Source: Chloroflexota bacterium (lineage in GTDB: Bacteria; Chloroflexota; Anaerolineae; UBA7937). From it: a stretch of 13,729 nt of DNA. The stretch lies in contig DMLA01000179.1 in the NCBI GenBank assembly GCA_003453555.1, positions 4,681 through 18,409 of the forward strand, written 5' to 3'. The stretch's first letter is position 1; every line of letters begins with the position of its first letter. Under the pieces are notes generated by a model. That model made no database searches. It was given only the letters and a program-made list of their open reading frames with translations, and was not told the DNA's origin. Below are positions 1 to 7,142 of the stretch, piece by piece. Both the position numbers and the translations under genes were made by a program.

Positions 1-3000
1 GTGGCATATCAGTTTCGCTTCCTCCTCACCGTTCGCCTGCACCCTCCCCTCCACCACCAAGATCTTGTCGGGCACCCAGAGATGTTTCGTCTCCTCGTAG
101 ACACTGGGGAAGACGATGACCTCGATTTCGCCTCTTAAATCCTCCAGACGGGCGAAGGCCATGGGGTCACCTTTCTTAGTGACGATGCGACGCACTTGGG
201 AGACCATCCCCAGCGTGGTCACCCTTTGCCCCTCCATCGACTCCTCGAGCTCCCCGCACAATATGATGTCAGACCCTTCCAAATCCTGAGCGATCCTCTG
301 GAGGGGGTGTTCAGAGATATAGACCCCCAACAGTTCCCTCTCCCAGGCTAGTTTCTGTTTATGGGGGATCTCCGAAAGGTCATGGAAGACGAGGAAGTTC
401 TGACCACTAGCCCCGAAGAGGCTCATTTGGCCCACTTCCTGAGCGCGGTGGGCCCTAGCGCTTAAGGCCATCATCTGACCGATGCTCCCCAAAAGTTGTC
501 CCCGGGCTCCCAAATCGTCGAGGGCTCCACATCGGATAAGGCACTCTAAGGCCCGGCGGTTCACCTGTCGCAGATCCACCCGGCGGGCAAAATCCTCGGC
601 GTTCTTGAAAATCCGCCCCTGACGAGCCTCCAGGATGGCGCTCACTGGCCCCTGCCCCACGTTCTTGATAGCCCCCAGGCCGAAACGGATCGCCCCTCCC
701 TCTAGGGTGAAATCCCAGGAACCGTGGTTTACGTTAGGGGGGAGAACCTCGATACCCAAGCGACGGCATTCCGCCACACCAGCGGCCACCTTATCGGTAT
801 CCCCCTTCTCCACAGAGAGAAGAGCGGTCATATATTCCACCGGGTATTTGGCTTTCAGGTAGGCGGTCTGACAGGTGATCACCGCGTAGGCCGCGGCATG
901 GGCCTTGTTGAACCCATAACGGCCAAAATACTCCAACATATCGAAGATCTCGTTGGCCTTATCCTCCCTGATGCCTCGAGATACGGCCCCCTCGATGAAC
1001 TTCCGACGCTGTCGCTTCAATTTCTGGGCTTTCTTTTTCCCTATCGCCTCCCGCAAAAGGTCCGCTTCGCTGGGGGTGAAGCCCGCCAGCTGCATGGCGA
1101 TCTGGATCACCTGATCTTGGTAAACGATTATCCCATAGGTGTCCTCTAGCATGGGCTCCAGATCGGGCAAGAGGTAGGTCATAGGTGTCAAGCCCTGCTT
1201 TCTTCTGATGAAATCGCCGATATATTTCATAGGCCCCGGACGATAGAGGGCGATGGTGGCCATCACATCGCCGAAGCAGGTGGGACGCAGTTCCTTTAGG
1301 ACCCTGCGCATCCCCGCACTCTCCACTTGGAAGACGCCTACCACATCCCCAGCCGAGAGAAGTTCATAGATGGCTGGATCGTCAAGGTTCAAACCCTCCG
1401 GAGTGAGTTCGATGCCCCGCGCCTCCTTTACCAGTTCCATGGCCCGTTTGATAACGGTCAGGGTGGAGAGACCCAGAAAGTCCACTTTCAAGAGACCGAT
1501 CTGTAAGAGGTCGTCCATGGCGTATTGGGTGATCACCCCTTCACCCCTGATAGCCTTCTGAAGAGGGACATACTCGGTGAGCGGTTCATCGGTGATCACC
1601 ACCCCTGCCGCATGGGTGGAAGCGTGGCGAGCAACCCCCTCCAGGCTCTGGGCGGCTTCGATGAGTTCTTTGATATAAGATCGGCTCTCGCATAGTTCTC
1701 GCAGTTCCGGTGAGATCTTCAGGGCCTCACCGATAGTCGCTCCAAAGGGGATAAGTTTGGCCACCCGGTCCACATCGCCAGGGGGGAGATCGAGGGCTCG
1801 CCCCGCATCTCGGATGGCCGCCCGGGCGGCCATGTGCCCGAAAGTGATGATTTGAGCCACATGATCCGTGCCATACTTGTGCACTACGTAGTCGATCACC
1901 TCCCCTCGGCGGTCCTCAGGGAAGTCCATGTCGATATCCGGCATGGAGAGGCGGCCAGGGTTCAGGAACCGCTCAAAGATGAGGCCATGACTCAGGGGGT
2001 CCAGATCGGTGATCCCTAAAGCGTAGGAGACGATGCTACCCGCCGCTGAGCCTCGCCCTGGCCCCACCAGGATACCTTGTTTTTTGGCGAACTGGACAAT
2101 ATCGGAAACGATGAGGAAATAGGTGGCGAAGCCCATCTTTTGAATGAGGGAGAGTTCGTACTTCAGCCGTTCTTGGATCTGAGGGGTGATCTCTGAGTAC
2201 CGTTTCCCGATCCCTTTTTCCGCCAGATGAGCCAGATAACTGTCAGCGCTGAAACCCTCAGGAACTTGGTAGGCTGGCAAACGAAGCCTGCCGAATTCGA
2301 AGGTCACCTCGCATCGCTGGGCGATCTCGATAGTGTGAGCTAAAGCCTCGGGGACCTCGGCGAAGAGAGCAGCCATCTCCTCTGGGCTCCTCAGGTGGAA
2401 GTCGCTCCCTTCCATCCTCATCCGGTTGGGGTCGTTGATTGTGGTGTTGGTCTGGATGCAAAGGAGAAGTTCATGGGCCTTGGCGTCCTCGGGGTTCACG
2501 TAGTGGACATCGTTGGTGGCCACCAGAGGGATCGACAGTTCCTTCCCCAAGGCTACCAGCCCCTTGTTGATGGCCTCCGTTTCCGGCAGGCCGTGGTCTT
2601 GGAGTTCGAGATAGAAATTCTCCTCCCCGAAGGCCTCTTTGTACCATAGAGCGGCCTGGCGGGCTCTCTCTAGGTTCCCCTGGGAGATGAGCCGCGGTAT
2701 CTCTCCTGAGCCGCAGGCCGAGAGGGCGATCAAACCTTCGGCGTATCGGGCCAAGAGTTCTTTGTCCACGCGAGGTTTGTAATAAAACCCTTCCAGGTGG
2801 GCTTTGGTGACCAAGGTGGTAAGGTTCTTGTACCCCTTTTCGTTCGCCGCTAAAAGGATGAGGTGATAGGGTTTGGCCCCTGCCTTGGCTCTTCGCTCCT
2901 TCAGGGAGCCCAAAGCGATATAGATCTCGCAGCCCAAGATCGGCTTTACGCCTTGGGCCTGTGCCGCCTCGTAGAAGGGGAGGATGCCGTACATGGCACC

Positions 3001-3126
3001 ATGGTCGGTGAGGGCTAAGGCTCTCATCCCCAAAGCCTTGGCCCGAGAGACCAGATCATCGACCCGCGCTAGGCCATCGAGGAGCGAATATTCGCTATGA
3101 ACATGGAGGTGTACGAACTCTGGCAA
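1..3126 (-). CDS. dnaE: DNA polymerase III alpha subunit, C-terminus missing at window edge
   Basis: This is the catalytic subunit of the replicative DNA polymerase. An open frame of 1042 codons runs from position 3126 down to the left edge. The N-terminus has the PHP domain: HLHVHS (residues 6-11), TDHGAMYG (41-46), GCE (65-67), H88, C138 and NDVH (205-208). The polymerase core has the acidic motif PDIDMDF with catalytic D397 and D399, and a third aspartate, D549, in LLKVDFLGL. Further on come FNKAHAAAYA in the fingers region, a helix-hairpin-helix segment (GLGAIKNVGQGP), and an OB fold (TKKGDPMAFARLED to EGRVQ) just before the edge. Compared with usual lengths near 1150-1200, about 100 or more residues are missing. 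The chosen start is TTG at 3126 (PEFVHLHVH follows). It has GGGG seven bases upstream and lies about 24 nt after the predicted transcription start. No in-frame ATG was seen just upstream. Confidence 0.96.
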   Translation of the reverse strand, partial: MPEFVHLHVHSEYSLLDGLARVDDLVSRAKALGMRALALTDHGAMYGILPFYEAAQAQGVKPILGCEIYIALGSLKERRAKAGAKPYHLILLAANEKGYKNLTTLVTKAHLEGFYYKPRVDKELLARYAEGLIALSACGSGEIPRLISQGNLERARQAALWYKEAFGEENFYLELQDHGLPETEAINKGLVALGKELSIPLVATNDVHYVNPEDAKAHELLLCIQTNTTINDPNRMRMEGSDFHLRSPEEMAALFAEVPEALAHTIEIAQRCEVTFEFGRLRLPAYQVPEGFSADSYLAHLAEKGIGKRYSEITPQIQERLKYELSLIQKMGFATYFLIVSDIVQFAKKQGILVGPGRGSAAGSIVSYALGITDLDPLSHGLIFERFLNPGRLSMPDIDMDFPEDRRGEVIDYVVHKYGTDHVAQIITFGHMAARAAIRDAGRALDLPPGDVDRVAKLIPFGATIGEALKISPELRELCESRSYIKELIEAAQSLEGVARHASTHAAGVVITDEPLTEYVPLQKAIRGEGVITQYAMDDLLQIGLLKVDFLGLSTLTVIKRAMELVKEARGIELTPEGLNLDDPAIYELLSAGDVVGVFQVESAGMRRVLKELRPTCFGDVMATIALYRPGPMKYIGDFIRRKQGLTPMTYLLPDLEPMLEDTYGIIVYQDQVIQIAMQLAGFTPSEADLLREAIGKKKAQKLKRQRRKFIEGAVSRGIREDKANEIFDMLEYFGRYGFNKAHAAAYAVITCQTAYLKAKYPVEYMTALLSVEKGDTDKVAAGVAECRRLGIEVLPPNVNHGSWDFTLEGGAIRFGLGAIKNVGQGPVSAILEARQGRIFKNAEDFARRVDLRQVNRRALECLIRCGALDDLGARGQLLGSIGQMMALSARAHRAQEVGQMSLFGASGQNFLVFHDLSEIPHKQKLAWERELLGVYISEHPLQRIAQDLEGSDIILCGELEESMEGQRVTTLGMVSQVRRIVTKKGDPMAFARLEDLRGEIEVIVFPSVYEETKHLWVPDKILVVEGRVQANGEEEAKLICH

Positions 3127-3156
3127 AGTGAAACCCCGTACCGTGGAGTTAGAATC

Positions 3157-3185
3157 ATTATAGCACTAAAGCCCTCAGAGGTGAA
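3157..3185 (-). promoter_or_regulatory. Predicted sigma-70 promoter of dnaE
   Basis: On the minus strand a perfect TATAAT -10 box lies at 3162-3157. A weak -35 (TTCACC, four of six matching TTGACA) lies at 3185-3180, with a 17-bp spacer. Transcription would start near 3150, about 24 nt before the TTG start of dnaE. The consensus -10 and its position upstream of the gene are good support. The -35 is only moderate. Confidence 0.6.
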
Positions 3186-3283
3186 TAGGAACCCCTCTGG
3201 ATCTCCCAACTTTTAAGGTCTATCTCAGCGCCAGTGGCTGGAACCGGTAATATCACCATGTTAGAGGTTTCAAGGTCACTTTT

Positions 3284-3312
3284 TTGACAGGCTGCTCTTT
3301 ATGGGATATGCT
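3284..3312 (+). promoter_or_regulatory. Predicted sigma-70 promoter of mutM
   Basis: A perfect -35 box TTGACA (3284-3289), a 17-bp spacer and a -10 box TATGCT (3307-3312, four of six) form a good plus-strand promoter. Transcription would start near 3319, 25 nt before the mutM start chosen here. The open frame of mutM also extends back to a TTG that is the first three bases of this -35 box. This is an argument that the longer reading is not the protein start. Confidence 0.65.
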
Positions 3313-3330
3313 TTTTGCATCTTTTTGCAT
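3311..3330 (+). repeat. Perfect tandem decamer in the mutM leader
   Basis: The decamer CTTTTTGCAT occurs twice back to back (3311-3320 and 3321-3330). It straddles the end of the -10 box and the predicted transcription start of mutM. It may be a chance duplication, a slippage site or a binding site. Nothing in the sequence decides between these. Confidence 0.8.
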
Positions 3331-3343
3331 CTGGGAGGGGAGT

Positions 3344-4156
3344 TTGCCTGAACTGCCAGAGGTAGAGACCATCCGGCGCGACTTGGAACCCCTGATCTTG
3401 GGGGCTACCATCATGGGGGTGGAGATCTACTGGCCGGGGAGTATCGCCCGGCCCTCGGCCCAAGAGTTCGAAGATCTCATCACCGGGCGGACGATCTTGC
3501 GTTTGGCTCGCCGAGGGAAATATCTCATCTTCATCCTCTCCGGGGGTTGGAACCTCATCGTCCACTTGGCTATGACGGGCCGTCTTCTGGTCGATCAAAT
3601 GGAGATGGATAAGCATACCCGCGCCGTCTTTCACCTGGAAGATGGGCGCAACCTTCTCTTTGTGAATATGCGGAAGTTCGGACGCCTCTATCTAGTGAAG
3701 GATGCACTGGAGGTGGTGGGCCATCTGGGGCCGGAGCCCCTGGCCCCAGATTTCTCCCTTCCCCAGTTCAGGAGCCTATTGGGGAGGAGAAAGGGGATGT
3801 TGAAGCCCCTCCTCCTCAACCAGCGTTTCATCGCCGGCCTGGGCAATATCTATTCAGACGAGGCCCTTTTCCATGCGGGGTTGCACCCTCAACGTCCTGC
3901 CGCCACCCTGAGCGGCGAGGAGGTGGAGTGTCTCTATCGGGCGATTCGGGAAGTCCTCTCCCAAAGCCTGGCCGATGGGGGCTCCACTCTGAACGACGAG
4001 ACCTATCGCCGCCCGAACGAGGGGAGGGGGGAACATCAGGAGCGGCTCCTGGTATTTCAGCGAGGGGGGCAGCCATGTACCCGCTGTGGAACCCCTATTC
4101 GGCGCATAGTTCTCGGTGGCCGAGGTACCTACTTTTGTCCCCGCTGCCAGAGGTGA
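3344..4156 (+). CDS. mutM: Formamidopyrimidine-DNA glycosylase (Fpg/MutM)
   Basis: This bifunctional base-excision repair enzyme removes 8-oxoguanine and formamidopyrimidines and cuts the resulting abasic site. The protein reads (M)PELPEVETI, the family's N-terminal signature. P2 forms the Schiff base and E3 and E6 follow. A conserved lysine is at K59 in RRGKY. A C-terminal zinc finger uses C245, C248, C265 and C268, with the lesion-binding arginine of GGRGTYF near R260. The start is TTG at 3344, with Shine-Dalgarno GGAGG at 3334-3338 (5-nt gap). It gives 270 residues, the normal family length. The same frame stays open back to 3284, but those 20 extra residues would bury the catalytic proline and begin inside the promoter -35 box. 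The gene is divergent from dnaE. Confidence 0.96.
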   Translation: MPELPEVETIRRDLEPLILGATIMGVEIYWPGSIARPSAQEFEDLITGRTILRLARRGKYLIFILSGGWNLIVHLAMTGRLLVDQMEMDKHTRAVFHLEDGRNLLFVNMRKFGRLYLVKDALEVVGHLGPEPLAPDFSLPQFRSLLGRRKGMLKPLLLNQRFIAGLGNIYSDEALFHAGLHPQRPAATLSGEEVECLYRAIREVLSQSLADGGSTLNDETYRRPNEGRGEHQERLLVFQRGGQPCTRCGTPIRRIVLGGRGTYFCPRCQR

Positions 4157-4160
4157 AATC

Positions 4161-4189
4161 TTCTCACCAAAAGCGATTTGTTGTATAAT
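4161..4189 (+). promoter_or_regulatory. Predicted promoter of the mutase/meaB cluster
   Basis: A perfect TATAAT -10 box lies at 4184-4189, only a few bases after mutM. A poor -35 candidate, TTCTCA, lies 17 bp upstream at 4161-4166. Transcription would begin near 4196, leaving a leader of about 12 nt that still contains the Shine-Dalgarno GGGAGG (4198-4203). The -10 is convincing and the -35 is not. Confidence 0.5.
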
Positions 4190-4207
4190 CATTCTATGGG
4201 AGGCGGT

Positions 4208-4609
4208 ATGGCGGAACGGAAAGTGCGGATCCTCATCGCCAAGCCGGGTTTGGATGGCCACGACCGAGGGGCTAAGGTGGTGGCCCGAGCCCTCCGCGAC
4301 GCGGGTTTCGAGGTGATCTATACCGGGTTGAGGCAGACACCGGAGATGATCGCCGAAACGGCATTGCAAGAGGATGTGGATCTGGTGGGCTTGAGCATCC
4401 TTTCGGGGGCCCATATGACCCTCTTCCCTCGCATATTGAAACTTCTCCAGGAGAAGGGTTTAGGCGACATCCCCGTCTTGGCCGGCGGCATCATCCCCGA
4501 TGAGGATCTCCCAGCCCTTAAAGAGATGGGTATCGCCGGCGTCTTCGGGCCCGGCGCCTCCACCCAGGAGATAGCGGAGTTCATCAACCAGATCCTCAAG
4601 AGGGCCTAA
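4208..4609 (+). CDS. Cobalamin-binding small subunit of an acyl-CoA mutase (methylmalonyl-CoA mutase type)
   Basis: This is a stand-alone B12-binding domain of 133 residues. It carries the base-off/His-on signature: DGHDRG with D16, H18 and G21 (H18 is the lower cobalt ligand), then SIL at 63-65 and GG at 93-94 in VLAGGIIP. Such a domain is the C-terminal part or small subunit of methylmalonyl-CoA mutase and its relatives (isobutyryl-, ethylmalonyl- and 2-hydroxyisobutyryl-CoA mutases). These move a CoA-carboxyl group by a radical mechanism. The large TIM-barrel subunit is absent from the window, so the substrate cannot be fixed. The start is ATG 4208, with GGGAGG four bases upstream. An in-frame ATG at 4196 and a TTG at 4178 are possible, but the TTG lies before the -10 box. 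The gene ends 2 nt before meaB, which fits the known mutase-MeaB partnership. Confidence 0.9.
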   Translation: MAERKVRILIAKPGLDGHDRGAKVVARALRDAGFEVIYTGLRQTPEMIAETALQEDVDLVGLSILSGAHMTLFPRILKLLQEKGLGDIPVLAGGIIPDEDLPALKEMGIAGVFGPGASTQEIAEFINQILKRA

Positions 4610-4611
4610 CC

Positions 4612-5559
4612 TTGGAGATAGTGAAGCGGCTTCTGGCTGGAGACCGAAAGGCCGCGGCTCGCCTGATGAGCCTGATAGAGAACGATGCTTCTCAAGCCCC
4701 AAGGCTCTTGGGCGCCCTCTACCCCCATACCGGACGAGCCCATATCGTAGGGGTGACCGGATTCCCGGGGACGGGCAAGAGCACTCTAGTCGGGGAGTTG
4801 ACGAAAAAGATCAGAGCCCAGGGGGAGAAGGTGGGCATCGTAGCCGTGGACCCCACGAGCCCCTTCAGCGGTGGCGCTCTTCTGGGAGACCGAATCCGGA
4901 TGCAGGAGTTGAGCACCGACGAGGGGGTATTCATCCGCAGCATGGCCACTCGGGGCAGTCTGGGCGGCTTAGCCCGAGCCACCGGCGATGTGGTGAAGGT
5001 TCTCGACGCTTTGGGCCAAGATCTGATCTTCATAGAGACCGTGGGAGCCGGCCAGTCGGAGGTGGAGATCGCACGAGCGGCCCATACCGTCGTCGTGGTA
5101 GTGGCCCCTGGTTTGGGGGATGAGATCCAGGCTATCAAGGCCGGGCTCTTTGAGATCGCTGATCTCTTCGTGGTGAACAAGGCCGACCGAGAAGGGGCGG
5201 AGGGAGCCGTGGCCACTCTAAACTATCTCTTGGATATGAACCAGGCTGACGGTGACCGATGGAGGCCTCCCATCCTCAAGACGATAGCCATCCGCGGCGA
5301 AGGGGTGGAGGCTGTAGTCGATGCTCTCAAAGAGCACCTGGGGTATCTCAAAGAGAGCGGCCAATTAGAGTTGAAGAACCGAGAGCGGAGCGAGGGGGAG
5401 GTGAAGCGAATCATAGAAGAGGCACTCTGGGGACGGTTGCTCTCTCGTTTGAAGGAGGGGGAGTGGGAGAGGATGATGCTCCGCATCGCCGATCGCGAAC
5501 TCGACCCCTACACAGCAGCGGAAAAACTATTGGAGTCTTCAGGTGATACCGGGAAATAG
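4612..5559 (+). CDS. meaB: MeaB/ArgK-type GTPase, chaperone of B12-dependent mutase
   Basis: This SIMIBI-class G protein gates B12 cofactor loading into methylmalonyl-CoA mutase and protects or reactivates the mutase, using GTP. The 315 residues match the family length. Motifs in order: Walker A GFPGTGKST (50-58), VDPTSPFSGGALLGDR (79-94, a family signature), ETVGAGQSE (142-150, Mg/switch region) and the base-specificity motif NKAD (189-192). A helical C-terminal tail follows. The start is TTG 4612, with GAGGG about seven bases upstream and inside the end of the mutase gene. The protein then begins MEIVKRLLAGDRKAAARL, as expected for the N-terminal helix. It is preceded by the mutase small subunit at 2 nt, so the two are co-transcribed. 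It overlaps the next gene by 17 nt. Confidence 0.95.
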   Translation: MEIVKRLLAGDRKAAARLMSLIENDASQAPRLLGALYPHTGRAHIVGVTGFPGTGKSTLVGELTKKIRAQGEKVGIVAVDPTSPFSGGALLGDRIRMQELSTDEGVFIRSMATRGSLGGLARATGDVVKVLDALGQDLIFIETVGAGQSEVEIARAAHTVVVVVAPGLGDEIQAIKAGLFEIADLFVVNKADREGAEGAVATLNYLLDMNQADGDRWRPPILKTIAIRGEGVEAVVDALKEHLGYLKESGQLELKNRERSEGEVKRIIEEALWGRLLSRLKEGEWERMMLRIADRELDPYTAAEKLLESSGDTGK

Positions 5560-6145
5560 GGTTAGGCTCCGGGCCATCGAGAGGGGGGATATCCCCACCT
5601 TTCTCAAGTGGGTTAATGATCCCGAGGTGCAACGGTACCTAGGTCGAACCCCTTTCCCTCTCTCCTTCGCCCAAGAAGAAAGATGGTTCGAGAAGCAACT
5701 TAATGACGAGCGAAGTCGCATCTTCGCCATCGAGACGGAGAAAGGGGTGCATATCGGCAACATCGGCCTGCACGAGATAGACTATAAAGATGGCAAGGCT
5801 ACTCTAGGGATCATGATCGGCGAGAAGGAATATCGGGATCAAGGTTACGGCACCGACGCCGTCCGCACCCTTTTGAGGTTCGCCTTCCAGGAGTTGAACC
5901 TACACCGCGTATCCCTTGAGGTCTTTGACTTCAACAAGAGAGCCATAAGATGCTATGAGAAGTGTGGCTTCCGCCATGAGGGGGTGGCCAGAGAGGACTC
6001 CTTTCGCGGTGGAAAGCGCCAAGACAAGATATTGATGGGTATCCTACGCCAGGAGTTCGAAGGAGATAAAGATGATCCACCTGACGACCGAGGGAGAGCA
6101 GATGTACGGAGAGTTAGCCATCTTCCCGGGCACCGCCAACCCTGA
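5543..6145 (+). CDS. GNAT-family N-acetyltransferase (RimJ/RimL-like)
   Basis: This is a predicted acetyl-CoA-dependent acetyltransferase; the acceptor is unknown. The first 175 or so residues match the RimJ/RimL-like layout: RLRAIERGDIPTFLKWVNDPEV at the N-terminus, then IGNIGLHEID. The acetyl-CoA pyrophosphate loop R98-D-Q-G-Y-G103 matches Q/R-x-x-G-x-G/A. A C-terminal segment reads NKRAIRCYEKCGF, then EG..RE. The start is GTG 5543, with GGAG seven bases upstream, inside the last codons of meaB (17-nt overlap). The last 25 or so residues (after GDKDD) are read from the start of prs in another frame and look unlike a domain. They are probably a tail with no conserved role. The context suggests co-expression with meaB and prs but does not reveal the target. 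Confidence 0.87.
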   Translation: MIPGNRVRLRAIERGDIPTFLKWVNDPEVQRYLGRTPFPLSFAQEERWFEKQLNDERSRIFAIETEKGVHIGNIGLHEIDYKDGKATLGIMIGEKEYRDQGYGTDAVRTLLRFAFQELNLHRVSLEVFDFNKRAIRCYEKCGFRHEGVAREDSFRGGKRQDKILMGILRQEFEGDKDDPPDDRGRADVRRVSHLPGHRQP

Positions 6146-7052
6146 GTTGGCTCGAGAGATAGCCGACTACTTGGGGGTTCCTCTGCGGGAGGCGGACGTC
6201 TTTCAATTCCCCAACGAGAATACCTTCGTGCGACTCCATGACAGCGTCCGCTCCCAAGACGTTTTCCTCATCCAGCCCACCTGCTCGCCAGTAAACGATA
6301 ATATCATGGAACTCTTGATCTTTATCGATTGTCTGAGGCGGGATTCGGCAGGGCGGATCACAGCGGTAGTACCCTACTACGCCTACGGCCGCACCGATAA
6401 GAAGGATCAACCGCGGGTGCCCATCACCGCGCGGCTGATAGCCGATATGATCACCGTGGCCGGAGCCGATCGCTTCTTGACTATCGACCTCCACGCCGGC
6501 CAGATCCAAGGGTTCTTCACCATCCCGGTGGACGATATAACCGCCTTCCACATGTTGACCGACTACTTCGTGGAGAAGGCGGTGCCCAACTCTGTAGTGG
6601 TGGCCCCGGACATCGGCGCTTCCAAGAAAGTTCGCAACTTCGCCGAGAAGTTGGCGCTGCCCCTGGCCATCGTCGAGAAGCGGCGTATCAGTCTGCCCGA
6701 CGGCTCCAAGACGGAGGTCCTCAACCTCATAGGCGACGTGAAGGGGAAGAACGCCATCGTCTTCGACGACGAGATAGATACGGCGGCGACTCTAGAAGAG
6801 GCGGTGAATCTTCTGAGAGAGGAAGGGGCGGAGGATATCTACGCCTGCGTCACCCATGCCGTCCTCTCCGACTCGGCCACAGACCGGTTGAGGAAGATGA
6901 ACCTCAAGGAACTGGTGGTTACCAATACTGTCCCCGTCCCTCCTCAGAAGAGGCTGGATAACATGACCATCCTCTCTGTGGGCCCCCTCCTAGGGGAGGT
7001 GATAAGGCGGATCCACCTAGGCATCTCCGTAGGGGAGATGTTCGGCGAGTAG
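6072..7052 (+). CDS. prs: Ribose-phosphate pyrophosphokinase (PRPP synthase), divergent FPNEN subtype
   Basis: The enzyme makes PRPP from ribose 5-phosphate and ATP, feeding nucleotide, histidine and tryptophan synthesis. Family landmarks are clear: NPELAREIADYLG, PVNDNIMELLI, PYYAYGRTDKKDQPR, the DLHAGQIQGFF metal/ribose segment (D129 and H131, counted from ATG 6102), VEKRR and the PRPP loop DDEIDTAAT (222-230). It ends with THAVLSD and ELVVTN. Several positions differ from the Bacillus/E. coli form: FPNEN for FSDGE, GRTDKK for ARQDRK, PDIGASKKVR for PDHGGVTRAR, and TAAT for TAGT/TGGT. Two starts are possible: ATG 6072 (AGGAG, 6-nt gap) and ATG 6102 (GGAG, 5-nt gap). The second gives 316 residues, the normal length, and may be the true one. 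The gene overlaps the acetyltransferase by 74 or 44 nt. Confidence 0.93.
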   Translation: MIHLTTEGEQMYGELAIFPGTANPELAREIADYLGVPLREADVFQFPNENTFVRLHDSVRSQDVFLIQPTCSPVNDNIMELLIFIDCLRRDSAGRITAVVPYYAYGRTDKKDQPRVPITARLIADMITVAGADRFLTIDLHAGQIQGFFTIPVDDITAFHMLTDYFVEKAVPNSVVVAPDIGASKKVRNFAEKLALPLAIVEKRRISLPDGSKTEVLNLIGDVKGKNAIVFDDEIDTAATLEEAVNLLREEGAEDIYACVTHAVLSDSATDRLRKMNLKELVVTNTVPVPPQKRLDNMTILSVGPLLGEVIRRIHLGISVGEMFGE

Positions 7053-7075
7053 GGGCTCTGGTTTCCGCCCCTTTT
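7051..7075 (+). terminator. Possible weak intrinsic terminator after prs
   Basis: AGGGGC (7051-7056) pairs with GCCCCT (7067-7072) across a 10-nt loop and is followed by TTT. The stem begins within the prs stop codon. The stem is short and the T-run is only three or four bases, so termination may be partial. Confidence 0.4.
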
Positions 7076-7142
7076 GAACCTTCCCCTATCTCCAAGGGCG
7101 TAGAGAGCGCTTTCCTCTCTTGGGTACATATCCCTTTGGTAG

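Noticed and set aside
635..2649. Several plus-strand open frames (for example at 724-1149 and 2395-2649)
   Set aside because: They lie antisense inside dnaE, whose minus-strand frame is continuous and full of family motifs. None shows a recognisable domain.
3284..3343. Additional 60 bp as N-terminal part of mutM
   Set aside because: The region is the promoter (TTGACA and TATGCT), and the extra residues would displace the catalytic N-terminal proline.
4152..4168. Small hairpin GGTGA/TCACC after mutM
   Set aside because: It has a stem of only five bp and is followed by AAAA and not by a T-run, so it is not a convincing terminator.
4178..4207. Longer N-terminus of the mutase small subunit
   Set aside because: TTG 4178 is upstream of the TATAAT box and could not be on its transcript. 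ATG 4208 has the better ribosome site.
7102..7120. Palindrome AGAGAG/CTCTCT as terminator
   Set aside because: The six-bp stem has low complexity and no T-run beyond two bases. It is listed only within the intergenic region.
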